A stretch of DNA of 64,000 bases from Azorinus chamasolen (Eukaryota; Mollusca; Bivalvia; Cardiida; Solecurtidae). The notes under the pieces are model-generated. The model searched no databases, was not told where the DNA came from, and saw only the letters and a program-made list of their open reading frames with translations. Position 1 is the first letter of the stretch, and each line of letters opens with the position of its first letter. The stretch is from assembly GCA_963576725.1 (NCBI GenBank), contig OY755240.1, positions 61,008,633 through 61,072,632 on the forward strand, written 5' to 3'. This document shows, one piece after another, positions 9,400 through 22,600 of the stretch. A program made the position numbers and the translations under genes.

Positions 9400-10200
9400 A
9401 TTCAGGAAAATTGTCGATTCTCCTAGGACAGATTACGATCGCAATCTCTCCTCGGACAGACTCTGATCCAAATACATCCTAAGGACAATCGATGATTCTA
9501 CTAGTACAAGATTCCGATAACAGTCTGTCCTAGGACAAACTGTAATTCTATCATGAAAATTTACAATTCTGCAGAAAGAATTTATTATTAGTTTTAGATA
9601 TGGATATGACACTTTAATTCTTCTCTAGGAAAATCTACATTTCTACTAGAAGAATTTATTATTTTAAGATCACAAGTCTATATTCAAAACATCACAAACA
9701 AAACATAATTGTCACAATTTGTGAATGATTTAAAAAGAGGATCGGAGTTTGTCCTAGGAGGGATCGCGATAGCAATCTGTCCTAGGAGAATCGGCGATTG
9801 TCCTGAATTGCAATTTCTACAGTAACATATACAGAGTAATGGGTATTGTGTCATAGTCGAAACGACCAAGACCGAAAGGGATAGTGTTATATATATGAAA
9901 CTTTAATTAATTCTACAAAGAAAATCTACAATTCTTCTGGAAGAATATATTATTTTAAGATCACAAGTCTATACTCAAAACATGACAAACAAAACATAAT
10001 TGTCACAATTTGTGAATGATTTAAAAAGGGGATCAGAGTTTGTCCTAGGAGGGATCGCGATAGCAATCTGTCCTAGGAGAATCGGCGATTGTCCTAAATC
10101 GCACTTTCTACAGTAACATATACAGAGTAATGGGCATTGTGTCATAGTCGAAACGACCAAGACCGAAAGGGATTGGGTCCGAAACGACCCGGGACCTAAT
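9400..10200. repeat. TCCTAGGA-rich block with a ~295-bp direct duplication
   Basis: 9665-9885 and 9960-10175 are near-identical direct copies (AAGATCACAAGTCTATA start, GACCAAGACCGAAAGGGA end). The palindrome TCCTAGGA occurs at least six times across the block. Lies 330 bp upstream of the MVK ATG. ORFs of 61 and 103 codons on the minus strand are parallel artefacts of the duplication. Confidence 0.88.
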
Positions 10201-10530
10201 ACTATAGTCAAATAGTGTACAGCGACAGAACAAAACCCGACGTAGTTATCAGAACATGGATAATAAATAACTTTGATTTTACTCACAATATGTGTGAGTT
10301 AAAAAGAGTGAATCTTCCATTTTGATTGAGAATGTTTATAACAAATGTTCCAATCCTTCTCATGTTTACAAGGTTAAGTTTTGACAGTTACCTTTTTGAC
10401 TGAAGAGTATTCGAACATGATGGGTTCTCGATGTTTTACCAGAAGAAATATAAATATTAGTCCATTGCAAGAGAATCAGTCTGGGGATTGAAAAAAAAGT
10501 TTCGATCAACTGTAGCATGAAGAACGACGC
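10200..10530. promoter_or_regulatory. Intergenic segment likely holding the MVK 5' end and part of the divergent MMAB/MVK promoter
   Basis: No MITE is recognised in this AT-rich segment directly upstream of the MVK ATG. On the minus strand a GTAACT donor follows AAAAAG at 10392, so a non-coding MMAB leader exon could end here; its phase does not give an open frame into the known first coding exon. An inverted CCAAT (GATTGG) lies at about 10171. I do not see a convincing sterol response element by eye. Confidence 0.35.
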
Positions 10531-10608
10531 ATGGCATGCAATAAGATAATCGTGTCAGCGCCTGGAAAAGTTATTATGCACGGCGAACATGCCGTTGTTT
10601 ATGGCAAA
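10531..10608 (+). CDS. MVK: MVK exon 1
   Basis: 26 codons from ATG to donor GTAAGA. Encodes the first GHMP motif ([18 protein letters not shown]), whose Lys13 matches the substrate-binding lysine of animal MVKs. Ends in phase 0. Confidence 0.95.
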
Positions 10609-13600
10609 GTAAGATGACAGTATCTTATTGTCAAATTTAAGTCATAGTCTTGTGTATCGACACTGATTTCTTTCGCACCAAGTCCTTATCGTAACCACAT
10701 TGACATTAATGTGCGAATTAATAACACCTGTCACCATGTATACAAATTATGTGTCAACTGAGTTTTTATAATGGTAAATGGACTCATCAATATTAGCCAA
10801 GGCAGAACCTGTTGATTCAGATCTATATTATAATTCCATAAGCATTTACAGCAGACCCAGATGTGATGGGTCTGTGCAGGTCTACTCTGTTTACAAAGGC
10901 CTGTGTATTTGCAAACAAGTCAGTTTGCTAGTCCCCATATGTGTACTTTAACCCTTACCTCCATGAATAGTCATGTAAAAAATAATGACACCATTAGATT
11001 AATTATAAATTTGTTATAATAAAGTTTGGACAGGAAATTTTAGCCATGGCAGAAACTGTAGAATCATAATATTATCTATCATAAACAAACAGAGCAGACT
11101 CTGGTCAGACGACTCCTATAAGAGCAGTCTGATCTGGGTCTACTCTGTTTGCAAAGGCATTGAAGAGCGTATTTATAGAGTGTTGAAGTGTTAAATACTG
11201 ATATTGAGCCACTTTCTGTTTTGACGATATCCCACAGACGGCAAGCATCACAAACTCAGCATGCCTTCTTAACAGCTCATTCTGCCTACCTGTTCTACCT
11301 GTTGTCGAGCTCATATAATAGTTGGGTAACTCTCCGAGCCGTCTCATTGATTAGACCAGTCATATTACACTGCAACTTCAATGGTTTTTGCTAATAGGAT
11401 CAGTTTAAAACTGATTCAGCGGATAGTTATTTTCATTAGAAACATGAATGAATATAATTATGTTCCTCAACTTCCTTGTTTTCCAGTCAGCAGTTGCAGC
11501 AAGTGTAAACCTGCGTAGTTACCTGGTGTTGGAGGAGACTGATACAGGTGTTGTCCACGTGGATCTACCAGCTGTGAATTTGAACCTGACATGGCCCATT
11601 GAGGAACTTCGGGAGATTGCAGCCATAAATACAGGTAAAATATGGCCATCTCCAATGGTTCTGTATAATTGAAAATGACAAAAGGCAAAGTCAACACCTA
11701 CTCAATATTCTCAACCTCGGAAATGGAAATAAAAAAAAACCCCAACACCCTCATCAGTTCCCTACATTTAACCCTTTCGGGAATCCGACATATAATCATA
11801 TTTTCACGCATTTGCAAACAGAGAAGACCCAGATCAGACAGCTCTTATAGGAGCTGTCTGATTAGGGTCTGCTCTGTTTGCTAATGGAATTTGAAAGATC
11901 TGTTTCTTTACTTTCTAAAATGGCTACATTGTTCCACCTTCCATATTCCGTTATAACTGTTTTGTCCATGAATATTCAGTAGGTATACTGAAATTTGGAA
12001 TAAACAGGGAAAAAGTTTAAGAATTCTTGTATCTTGTATACATGGATACTCATGTATGCATAATCTATATAATTCAATAAGCAGAGGCCAGCTGATTTGG
12101 GACTACTCTCTTAGCAAAAGGGTGAACAGGTTTCTCTATCGGGTAAAGGGTTAATGAATTGATACCAAGTACAGAAAGTGGCAATTACAAGAATGGAGAC
12201 AATATCATAATGTTTTTTCCACAAGTAATCTACTTATAAATTGATACCTCTTTATATCAAGGAGGTTACTTTTTACTGCAGTGATTTTTCATTAGTAACA
12301 TTTCCAGAAACTATCACTTTAGAATATTATAGATTCCCAAAGAGTGTTTGTATTTGACTTAATTGCTGCCTGTGGTAGATTTACCTATTTTTGATTTTCA
12401 GTGAATGTGTTAGAGCCAGATAGACCCAGTCAGGAGACTCTGGACCACATAATGCGGCTTGTATTTGGGGATGGCGATTGCCCAAGTACTGCAGATCTGG
12501 CTGTGGTAGCTTTCCTTTACCTCTATACTGCCCTCTGCCAGTCTGATGGGTTAGTTCTTGGAAAGAAAATCAATTTTATTCTTTTGCATCAAGTATACGC
12601 TAAGGGCACAGCTATATTAACCCATTACCTCATAGGCTATTTTTAGACCCAACCTCTTTGAACCCCGGACCTCTGGACTGGTAGTCAAGTGCATTACCAC
12701 TAGAACACCACACACCACAAAAGTAAAGTACCTAGTTATAGGGTCATTAGCCAGTACTGCGGCTGCATGATTGCGCCATATGTTAGCAGTGCTCAATATC
12801 GCAGGCCAATGACTCAATGACCAGGGGAGGAAATGTACAGTTGGCTGAGTGGTTCTTCAGACTGAAAGTAGACTATAACTAGGTACTTAACTTTTGTGGT
12901 GTGCGGTGGTCTAGCAATTGTCTGATCTGGGTCTATTCTGTTATCTAAAGTGTTAATCCTTTGCTCAAATATACACCTTTTTAAGCAGAGGAGACCCAGA
13001 TCAGACAGTTTCTACAGGAGCCGTCTGATCAGGGTCTGCTCTGTTTGCTAATTGAATTATATAGATCTGATTCTATATTTTCTTCTACAGGAGCCGTCTG
13101 ATCAGGGTCTGCTCTGTTTGCTTATTGAATTATTATACCCCCCACAACGAATTTTTTTTGGGGGGGGTATACTGGAATCAGGTTGTCCATCCGTCCGTAC
13201 GATTGTCCAGTAACTAGGGGCCTAAAATGACGCCCAGTGGATGGGAGGTAGCCATTTTGTACAAGGGGCCGTGTCCCCCTGTTTTATCGTCTTAAAGGTA
13301 TCAGGGGGTCATGGGGGTATGGGAAAAATACATTAGAGAATTGGCCCTTAGTAACGCCTGTCCCGGTTTGGATTTATGGACGTCCATAGGGCAAAATGGC
13401 CCCTTGAATGTCGCCTGTTCAGTACTTTTGGGCCATTTTGAAATTTAAAGGCCCTTTATTAATGTCCCCTTGTAAACTGGCCCTAAAAATCGTTTTAGAA
13501 CCCTTTCCCTGTTCTATGTTTATTCCAAATTTAAATACCTACTGAATATTCATAGACAAAACAGTTATAATAAAATATGGAAGATGGAACATTGTAGCCA

Positions 13601-16600
13601 TTTAGAAAGTAAAGAAACAGATCTTTCAAAGTCCATTAGCAAACAGAGCAGACCCTGATCAGATGGCTCCTCTAGGAGCCATCTGATCTGGGTCTACTCT
13701 GTTTGCAAATACGTGAAAACACGTTTATATGAGGGAAAGGGTTAAGTGGTCCGTCCGTCCCTGGACACAATTTTGTCCGGCCTTCTTCTCCTACAGTTTT
13801 GCTTCAATTTTGTTGAAAGTTCATGTATAGCCATATGACCATATAAACTTGTGCACCGCATATTTCCATTATGATCGGACCACTACTTCAGGAGTTACCT
13901 CCCCCTTTTAGTCCCCTACCACTGTTTTCCAGTTTTCTGGACTTTTTATGGAAGTGACTGGAGATATCAATCTATATTTAGTACTTAGCTAAATCTAGAT
14001 AAGTTACAGCTTATGTTCCAATCTCTGAGTCCGGTTAAATTAATTATTTTCAGAGTTATTGCCCTTGAACTTTAATTTTATTCTTCAAATTTTGAATTTT
14101 CCAGACTTTTTTTGGAAGTGGTTGGAGATATTAACTTTATTTTTGGCATGAAGCTAAGTCTAGATGATTTACAGCTTAATTCCCAATCTCAATCTGGTTG
14201 AATAGTTTTTGCCAATGTTATGGCCCATGAACTTTATTTTTTTGTCAAATTTTCAATTTTCCGGTCTTTCTTTGGAAGTGGTTGGAGATATTAACTTTAT
14301 ATTTGACATAAAGCTAAATCTAGATGAGTTACAGCTTAAGTTTGAATATCGGCCTGGTTGAATAATTTTTGTCAGAGTTATGGTCCGTGAACTTAATGTT
14401 TTTCTGAAAAGGTACCTAGGTTAGAACTTTGGAGTTGACACTTCACAAAATAAACAAAGCTGCTTGAACTTATTGAATGACATTGTCTGGCAGCAGCCAT
14501 AACAATTCTATGAATTTTAACAGACTTATCTCCCTTTTTGGACTTGACAATATTTGGTAAAATTTGCTTTATTTATGTTTGTGATTGACCTTGGATTGAA
14601 TATTACATGTTAGAAGTGATATATTTGAATAAATAAGTATGATATACAGGTTCTTGTATGAATGTGCAGCATATAAGTGCTTTTCGTTAAATTGTGACAG
14701 AGTTCAACCGGTTAGGGACCATGGCATTGCTTTCAATCCTCCCTTAAATTATTACACATGTACTCAGAATATGAGAAAAATATGTTGTGTGGATAAAACC
14801 TCATGAAAGAGTCTTATTTCTCTGAATTCTGAATTATTCTTCATTTTTCTTTATTGCTGAACATCTTGTCATTTTTATTACATAAATTGGGTTGTGTCAT
14901 GTATTGTTTTTAAATCTCTTCATGTTTCTGTATGTACATATGTTCAGATTGATGATAGGTGTTCTGACAAGCAGCCAGGTGGGGGGTATTCGTTAGCCCG
15001 TGGCTTACAGTTCTAGTATAGATCAGGGTCCATGCTTATAAAACGTTAAGCTGAGTCTGAGTTCGTTCTCAAGGTTTTGATTGGTCAGATTTGAGCCTTT
15101 GGCTCAAATCTGACCAATCAAAAGCTTGAGAACTCAAATCTGACCAATCAAAAGCTTGAGAACGAAACTCAGACTCAACTAAAAGCTTTATAAGCATGGG
15201 CCCTGATTCTATATTTTCTGCCATGACCACAGAATCATGTATTCATTTGCCATATTATAAAATAGGCTACTTAATATTCATGAAGTCATTAATACTTACA
15301 TGAATAATCATGAGGTAAAGGGTGACACATGTAATATGTTTTTTGTACTTATTTTTTCTTTAACCTTCTCCTCCATGAATATTCATATAAGAAATAATGA
15401 TATCATGAATATTGAGAATATGTTTTGGATGCATTTGTTGTAATAGCACACAGACACAGGAATTTTTGGCCATAGCAGAAACTGTAAGAATCAGATCCGC
15501 ATAATTTCGTTAGCAAACAGAGGAGACCCTGATCAGATGGCTCCTATAGGAGCTGTCTGATCTGGATCTACTCTACAAAGGCATAGAAAGTTGTATTTAT
15601 GGATTGGAGTAAAGTGTTAATTATCACCTTACCTCATTATAAAAAAGTGGGCTTTTCACACCTTTGCAAATGGAGTAGACCATGATCAGATGGCTCCTGT
15701 CGGAACGGTCTGATCAAGGTCTGCTTTGTTTGCTTATGATATAAATAGATCTGATTCTACAGTTTTTATCATGGCCAAAAGTTCCTGTATTCATATGCCA
15801 TTATATAAATGCATATAGTTAATAGTCATGATATCATTATTTCTTACAGGAATATTCATTAGAGAAAGTGTTGAATAATTATTGGTATGCATTTTCAGGC
15901 TTGTTCCATCAGTAAAGATCAAAGTGATTTCTCGCCTCCCTGTTAGTGCAGGTCTGGGTTCCTCTGCTAGTTTCTCTGTGTGTTTAGCTGCAGCTCTATT
16001 ACTGAAACAGGGCCTCGTCTCAGGTATGTTGAAAATATGGGAAATAAAGGCATTTAGAAGAAAAAAAATGTGATAAATTTGTCCTTCAGAAGTTTTATGA
16101 AATGTGCACAGGTGCCCATCAATATATTTGGAGTTATTTCCTTTTTCATATTTTCTTGTCCGGACAATAACACTTTATCTACTGGTTCAATTAATTTGAA
16201 ACTTCACATATGGAACAAGCATGATGAGAGGAAGTGTCATTGGACCTTACAGTTTGTGAATGTGGGGAGTCGCAGCTAGTTCCTCTCAAAGAATTTTCTA
16301 AATTTTACGGGTTAAAAGCATTTCCTTGGGATTTTTCGTCACAACAGAGGCCTAACCATGCCACACTTGTTCATTGATGGATATCTTTATTATATATGGG
16401 TAGTAATCCCATTTGAATAAATATGAATTGTTTTTGCTGTACAAGGTCCATAACTCTAGCATCAGTATTGTTTGAGTAATGCCCCGTTTTATATTTTCAT
16501 GTTCTGTCGCTCTGTCACGCTTTGTGTCCGGGCCAGATCTCCTACAAGGGTAGGCCAAATTCATTATAACTTCACATATGGAACAAGTATGATGAGAGAA

Positions 16601-19600
16601 AGTGTCATGCACAAGGACCATAACTCTAGCATAAATTTATTTGGAGTTATTCCCCCTTTTTCATATGTCTTTCTTATGATTTTTACAAATACCATAAAAT
16701 ACCATGGGTGGGTAGGTCGGGTGGGATTTTTTTTTATCCAGTAGGGGACTTGTGTATTCTTCTTCTTCTTCTTCCAATACTGGCCACATTCAACTAACTG
16801 AATATACTGCCAGGGAATTGCATAGCAATGCAACATGAACTTGTTTCTGATATGAATATTCATCAGGCAAGCCGCACATTTAATTTGTATTGAATCAGCT
16901 AGCTAACAGTCAACCTAGAAAGTAAGAAGGCATAAGAAATTAGATTCAGATCTTTTATTTGTCAAATATCTCTGTACATGGGGAATAACTCTTCAAAACC
17001 ATCTTTGATATCTGTATGAGTTTGCATAATTATGACCCCTTGTTATACTAGTCAATTTAGTTTGCAAGAAAAGTTTGCTTTGATTTCAACATTTTTCCAA
17101 CACAGTCACTTAGGATAAATTTTTGATAACCAGTGCAAACAGTTTGCATCCAGATGAAAATAGCAGATGAAAATAGCAGATGTCACATAAGGATTTAAAA
17201 CAGCATGACAGATTAACATGCCTACTCATGTACTAAAATCGTCATTTCTCCTCCAAACCCTATGTTGTGACCACTCTTTAGAATGTTCTCTTCAAGACGA
17301 TTATAAAGAGTGGTCACAACATAGGGTTTGGGGGAGAAATAAAGAAGTTACATGTATTCTTTAAAATGTTCTTATTTATGCATCTTATCTGGACCTCTGT
17401 AAGTATATGATACACTGATGAAATGGAAGAATGATGTACTTTGAGAGTTTGAAGTAGTCGATAAGTTTTGCAGAAAAAAAGTTATTTAACCCATAACCCC
17501 TTCCCTTCTTATTCCAAAGTTCAATTCCTAATGAATATTCAAGGACAAAACATTTATAATGAAATATCAAAGTTGGAACATTGTAGCCATTTTAGAAAGT
17601 AAAGAAACAGATCTTTCAAATTCCATTAGCAAACAGAGCAGACCCCGATCAGACGGCTCCTATAGGAGCCGTCTGATCTGGGTCTACTCTGTTTGCAGAT
17701 GCGTGAAAACGCATTTATATGAAGGAAAGGGTTAACTTCATATACTGATGCAAAAACGAAAGTGTGCACATGAGTGTTATTTATGTTTTTGTCAATTCTA
17801 AAGACATAAAGTTTAGGATGTACCAAGTTTCATCATATTCTGATTACAGGACATTTAATTTATTACATGTTAATTGACTTATGGGTCAAAAGTAAAATGT
17901 GAGTCTTTGGAGGTGCCAACTTTGATGTGTCTGAAATTCTAGAACTTCTTTAACCCTTTCACTGTTGAATATTCATGTAAGAAATAGCGATGTCATGAAT
18001 GTTTATTAGCTAAAGTTTTATAATAAGATCTACATATTATATACATTAGATCTATGCCAAAAGCAAACAGAGCATACTCTGATCAGATCACTCCCACAGG
18101 AGCCATCTGATTTGGATCCACTCTGTTTGCAAAGGCTTAAAGTTTGTATTAGGGAAAGAGATACTTTGCTCAATATGAATTGTGGCAAGCTCTCCTACGA
18201 ATCAAAACAACGATTCTCAACAACATGGAACGGACATAATGTTGGATGATGTCATCTGGTGTTACACTCCATTCATGTAAGGTCACTGATGTTGTTCATG
18301 ACATGAGTTTTGCTTGTCCTCTATCTAAGAAAGTCCCATATATGTCACTTGACTTGCACATACAAAAACTTCCATAACAAGATTTTGTCAGTTTTGAGGT
18401 AAAATATCCATTATGTTACCCTTTCCCTGTTCAGTATTCATGTACGAAATAATGACAACATGAATATTTATTAGCTCAATTTTTATAACGTTAACTTTTT
18501 AAGGGAATATATTTTTCTTTGACAAAAACTGTAGAATTAGATCTATATTGCGTCCAAAGAAAACACAGCAGACCTTGATCAGACTGCTTCTATAGGAGCT
18601 GTCTGATCTTGGTCTACTCTGTTTGCAAATGCGTGAAAAGGCGTTTATATGAGGGAAAGGGTTAAAATATAACACAAATTGGCAGTATGTGTCCACATTA
18701 TATTTGGATCTCTTATTACAAGTAAAAAAAAAAGAAAAGAAAAGTAAAGTTCCTAATTATAGTCTACTTTCAATCCGAAATACCGCTCAGCCGACTGTAC
18801 ATAAGTACATGTAAAAATACAGCAAATTTGCATAAATATATACATGTACCTAAATTTTTTATGACTTTGCAAACTGAGAAGACCCAGGTTGTGCAGCTTC
18901 TGTATGTCTGCTCTCTTTGCTGATGGAATAATATAGACCTGATACAATAGTTTTTGCCAGCTCCAAAATTCTGATGTTCATATGCGACTATTAAAATCAA
19001 GCTATATAACCCATTCCCTCATAGGCTATTTTTAGATCCAACCACGTTGAATAATTCTACTGGAAAGGAAAAGTTTAGAATTTTGTAGCTTGAAACCATT
19101 GTGATAAATAGAGCATTTGCTCCTGTAGGAGCAAATGCTCTATTTATCACAACGGTTTCAACAGGTGACTTTTACAGAGGCGTAGAAATGCGTATTTATG
19201 GAAGAAAGGTTGAATATTAATAAAGGCATTATTCATTACATGAATGTAACCGTAACCTTTTACTCCTCAAATATGCCTTTCTATGCCATTGCAACCAGCA
19301 TAGACCAAGATCAGACGTCCCCAATAGAAGTCCTCTGATCAGGGTCTGCTCTGTTTGCTTATAATATAATATCGATATGAATCTAAAGATTCTGCCATGG
19401 TCGAAAATTCCTGTATTCATGCACTATTTATAACAATTAATCTAATACATATTTATGATGTCAATATTTTATTCATGAATATTCATTGACTAAAAGGTTA
19501 ATGACCACAGGACTGACTCAGGGTTTGAAATATGTGTGCAAATATTTTCCCAAATACTGAACAATGAGAGAACAACATGGTATTGTGTTTCGCAAACAAT

Positions 19601-22600
19601 AGTTCATGTGATTTTTTTTTGACAAATGAGAGAATTTCATGCAAATTTTATCATTTGAAATGCAGATGATTTTATTCAGAGGTATGTTGAGTGCATGTTG
19701 TAGAAATATTTAGTCTGCAGGAAATCTTTTACCTTCAATCTCTGTCGCTAGTATTTCTCCTTTTTAAACAATAAACCTGTGAAGCTAACAACTGGATACA
19801 CAAAATAATTGCTTGTATTTTTGTAAATGTACTGGGAGAGACATCGCATTTTGCAAATAGAGAATATGTTTTTTGATTACTTATATTGCTTCAAGTCAAA
19901 TTCGAAATTTAATTGCCTATTGTCCATTATATGCCCATTATTTTACCCTTTTGAATGTGGCAAATTAGAAGCTTATGCAAACAGTGGAGATCTAGATCTG
20001 GGGGCTCGTACCGGAGCCCTCTGATCAGATCTGCACAGTTTGTTATTTAAAATCCTCAAATGATTTTTTTTTTCAACTGAATGCACCCTGCCAATAAATT
20101 GTTGGTGGGCTATTTCATTTTGAAAATTCAACATTCAAAGGTTTATGCAATCTTGTCAGGAAAATGAAAGGTGACGTCAGAAGACACGAGTATCACTGAG
20201 TACAAGACGTGCTTATCTTGGCCTACAGACACTAAACTCTCTATACTACAGCCACTCAGAGAGGTCTTATTCTAGGTCTTTAACCCCTTCCCTGTTGAAT
20301 ATTCATGTAAGAAATAATGACATATGAGTATTTGGGGGGGGGGATAGAAACTGTAGTAGAGTATTATAATTTCATGAGTAAACAGTGCAGACCCTGATTA
20401 TATGACTTATACAGAGCTGTCTGATCTTGGTCAGATAAATAAATGAATGGAACTAATATGCATTTTAACCCATTGTATATTTGCATGGTAGCCTATGAGG
20501 GAATGGGTTAATAGGCATATTAGTTCCATTCATTTATTTCAGAACTTACGATAATTTCAGTTGTAAGGTCTTTAGTAAGACGGGCACTTGGCTGATTTAT
20601 TTTACAGATCCTTTGAAAGCTGGCTGGTGTGATAAAGATCTGGACCTTATCAACAAGTGGGCATTTCAGGGGGAAAGAATTCTCCATGGGAATCCATCTG
20701 GCATAGACAATGCTGTTGCTACTTTTGGTTTGTAGATCTATCCTTTAACCCTTTCCTTAACCCATTCCTCCATAGGCTATTTTAGACCCAACCTCTTTGA
20801 ATGAATCTACCCAAAAGGAGCATTTACTAGAGAAAAGTAAAATTTTAGAATTTTGTAGTTTGAAACATTGTGATAAATAGAGCATTTGCTCCTATAGGAG
20901 CAAATGCTCTATTTATCACAATGGTTTAAAGAAGTGGTTATTACAGAGGCGTAGAAAGGTGTATTTATGGAGGGAAGGGTTAATAAATGTCTATATAAGA
21001 AATGATAATATATTGAATATTTATTAGCTGAGTTTTAGCTCGTCTGTTTCTAAGAAAAATTGAGCTATTGTGATCACTGGGTCATAGGCTTTGTCCTCGT
21101 CGGCGGCCGCTGCGTGCAAAACTTTAATGTAGCTCATTACTCGAAAAGTATAAGAGGTATCAACATGAAGCTTCATAGGTTGGTAGATCTCATTGAGGAG
21201 AAGACCCCTACATAAGAACTACAACTCTTGATTTCAAAATTTTTGCCCTTTATTTTTTTCATAAAGTTTAAATTTGGCTGACAAGCACCAACTCAGATGA
21301 GCGTTGGCGTTGCAAGCGGCTCTTGTTTATGATGGTATATGAACACAGGATTGTTTTCCTTTGGTAGAATCTGCAGAATCAGATATATTTCCATAAGCAA
21401 ACAGCAGACACTTACCAGAAGGCTCCTACAGTAGCTGTTTGATCTGGCCCCACTCTGTGTTTAACTCATTGCCGCCTAGACTATTTTTAGACTGAATTGC
21501 TTTGAATAAATCTACCAAAAAGGAGCATTAACTATAGAAAAGGAGAATTTTACAATTGTGTAGTTTTGAAACCATTGTGATAAATAGAGCATTTGCTCCA
21601 TAGGAGCAAATGCTCTATTTATCACAGTGGTTTTAAAATGTGACTTTTACAGAGGCGCCAAAATATGTCACTATGAGTGAATAGAGGCATCGAGAGGTGC
21701 TTGTGAACCCTAAAGGGTTAAAGGCATCTCTAGCATGGATAGGATTAACCCTTTCCCTGTTCCATGTTTATTCCAAATCTCAAACCCTACTGAATATTCA
21801 TGGACAAAGTAGTTATAATTAAATATGGAACATTGTAGCCATTTTAGAAAGTAAAGAAACAGAACTATCAGATTCGTTATGCCTAAAGAGCAAGCCTGAT
21901 CAGATGGCTCCTACAGGAGCTGTCTGATCTGGGTCTTCCCTGTTTGCAAATGCATGAAAAGCCATTTATATGATATCATGAACTTTAATTAGATTACCTG
22001 TCATAATAGTAAATGAACACAGGATGTTTTATCGTGGCACAAACTGTAGAATAGTTTAAGCAAACAGAGCAGACCCTGATGAGACCATTCTGTTCTGTTT
22101 GCAAATGCATGGAAAGGCATATCTAAGAAGTAAGGTGGCAATGGCTTTTAACCCATTACCTCATTGGCTATTTTTAGATCCAACCTCTTTGAATAAATCT
22201 ACCGAATAGGAGCATTAACTAGAAAAAAGGAAATTTTTAGAATTTTGTAATTTGAAACCATTGTGATAAATAGAGCATTTGCTCCTTAGGATCAAATGCT
22301 CTATTTATCACAATGGTTTCAAAAAGTGACTTTTACAGAGGCGTAGAACTGCTAATTACTAGGTGACAACTAGACTGGATTGTTTTTGTCTGTTATATTT
22401 GTTATGTTTCCAATTTTTATGATTCTATGTAAGGTTGACCTTGTGTGCATGCGTTATCAAGATGGAATAATTGTTTTCAGGAGGCGCAATAAAATTACAG
22501 AGTGGAAATATCACAAAATTAGACAGGTAAAGTTGGCTTTTAATATAATGTAAAATGGATGACTAAATGGTCTGCATGGCTTGCATCAGCTCTCCTGTAT

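Larger units (their letters stand above)
20745..21455. mobile_element. PAL-A copy carrying two nested insertions, MVK intron 5
   Basis: Left end TTTAACCCTTTCC (20745), then PAL-B (20757-20983), PAL-A arm, then an unrelated element (21027-21329), then the core (GCAAACAGCAGACACTTACC, GCTCCTACAGTAGC) to about 21455. Confidence 0.75.

Noticed and set aside
9684..10286. Two similar minus-strand ORFs (61 and 103 codons)
   Set aside because: Produced by the direct duplication next to MVK; no splice signals or recognisable domain.
10392..10480. Coding MMAB leader exon with a mitochondrial presequence
   Set aside because: A donor-like GTAACT exists, but the frame that would join the known exon meets a stop without an ATG; at most a non-coding leader.
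12655..12722. Functional tRNA gene
   Set aside because: Has A- and B-box-like words, but I could not pair a full acceptor stem, and related pieces recur at other sites, so a SINE head is more likely.
17640..17700. GC-rich hairpins as bacterial-type terminators
   Set aside because: They are centres of dispersed MITEs in an intron-containing animal genome.
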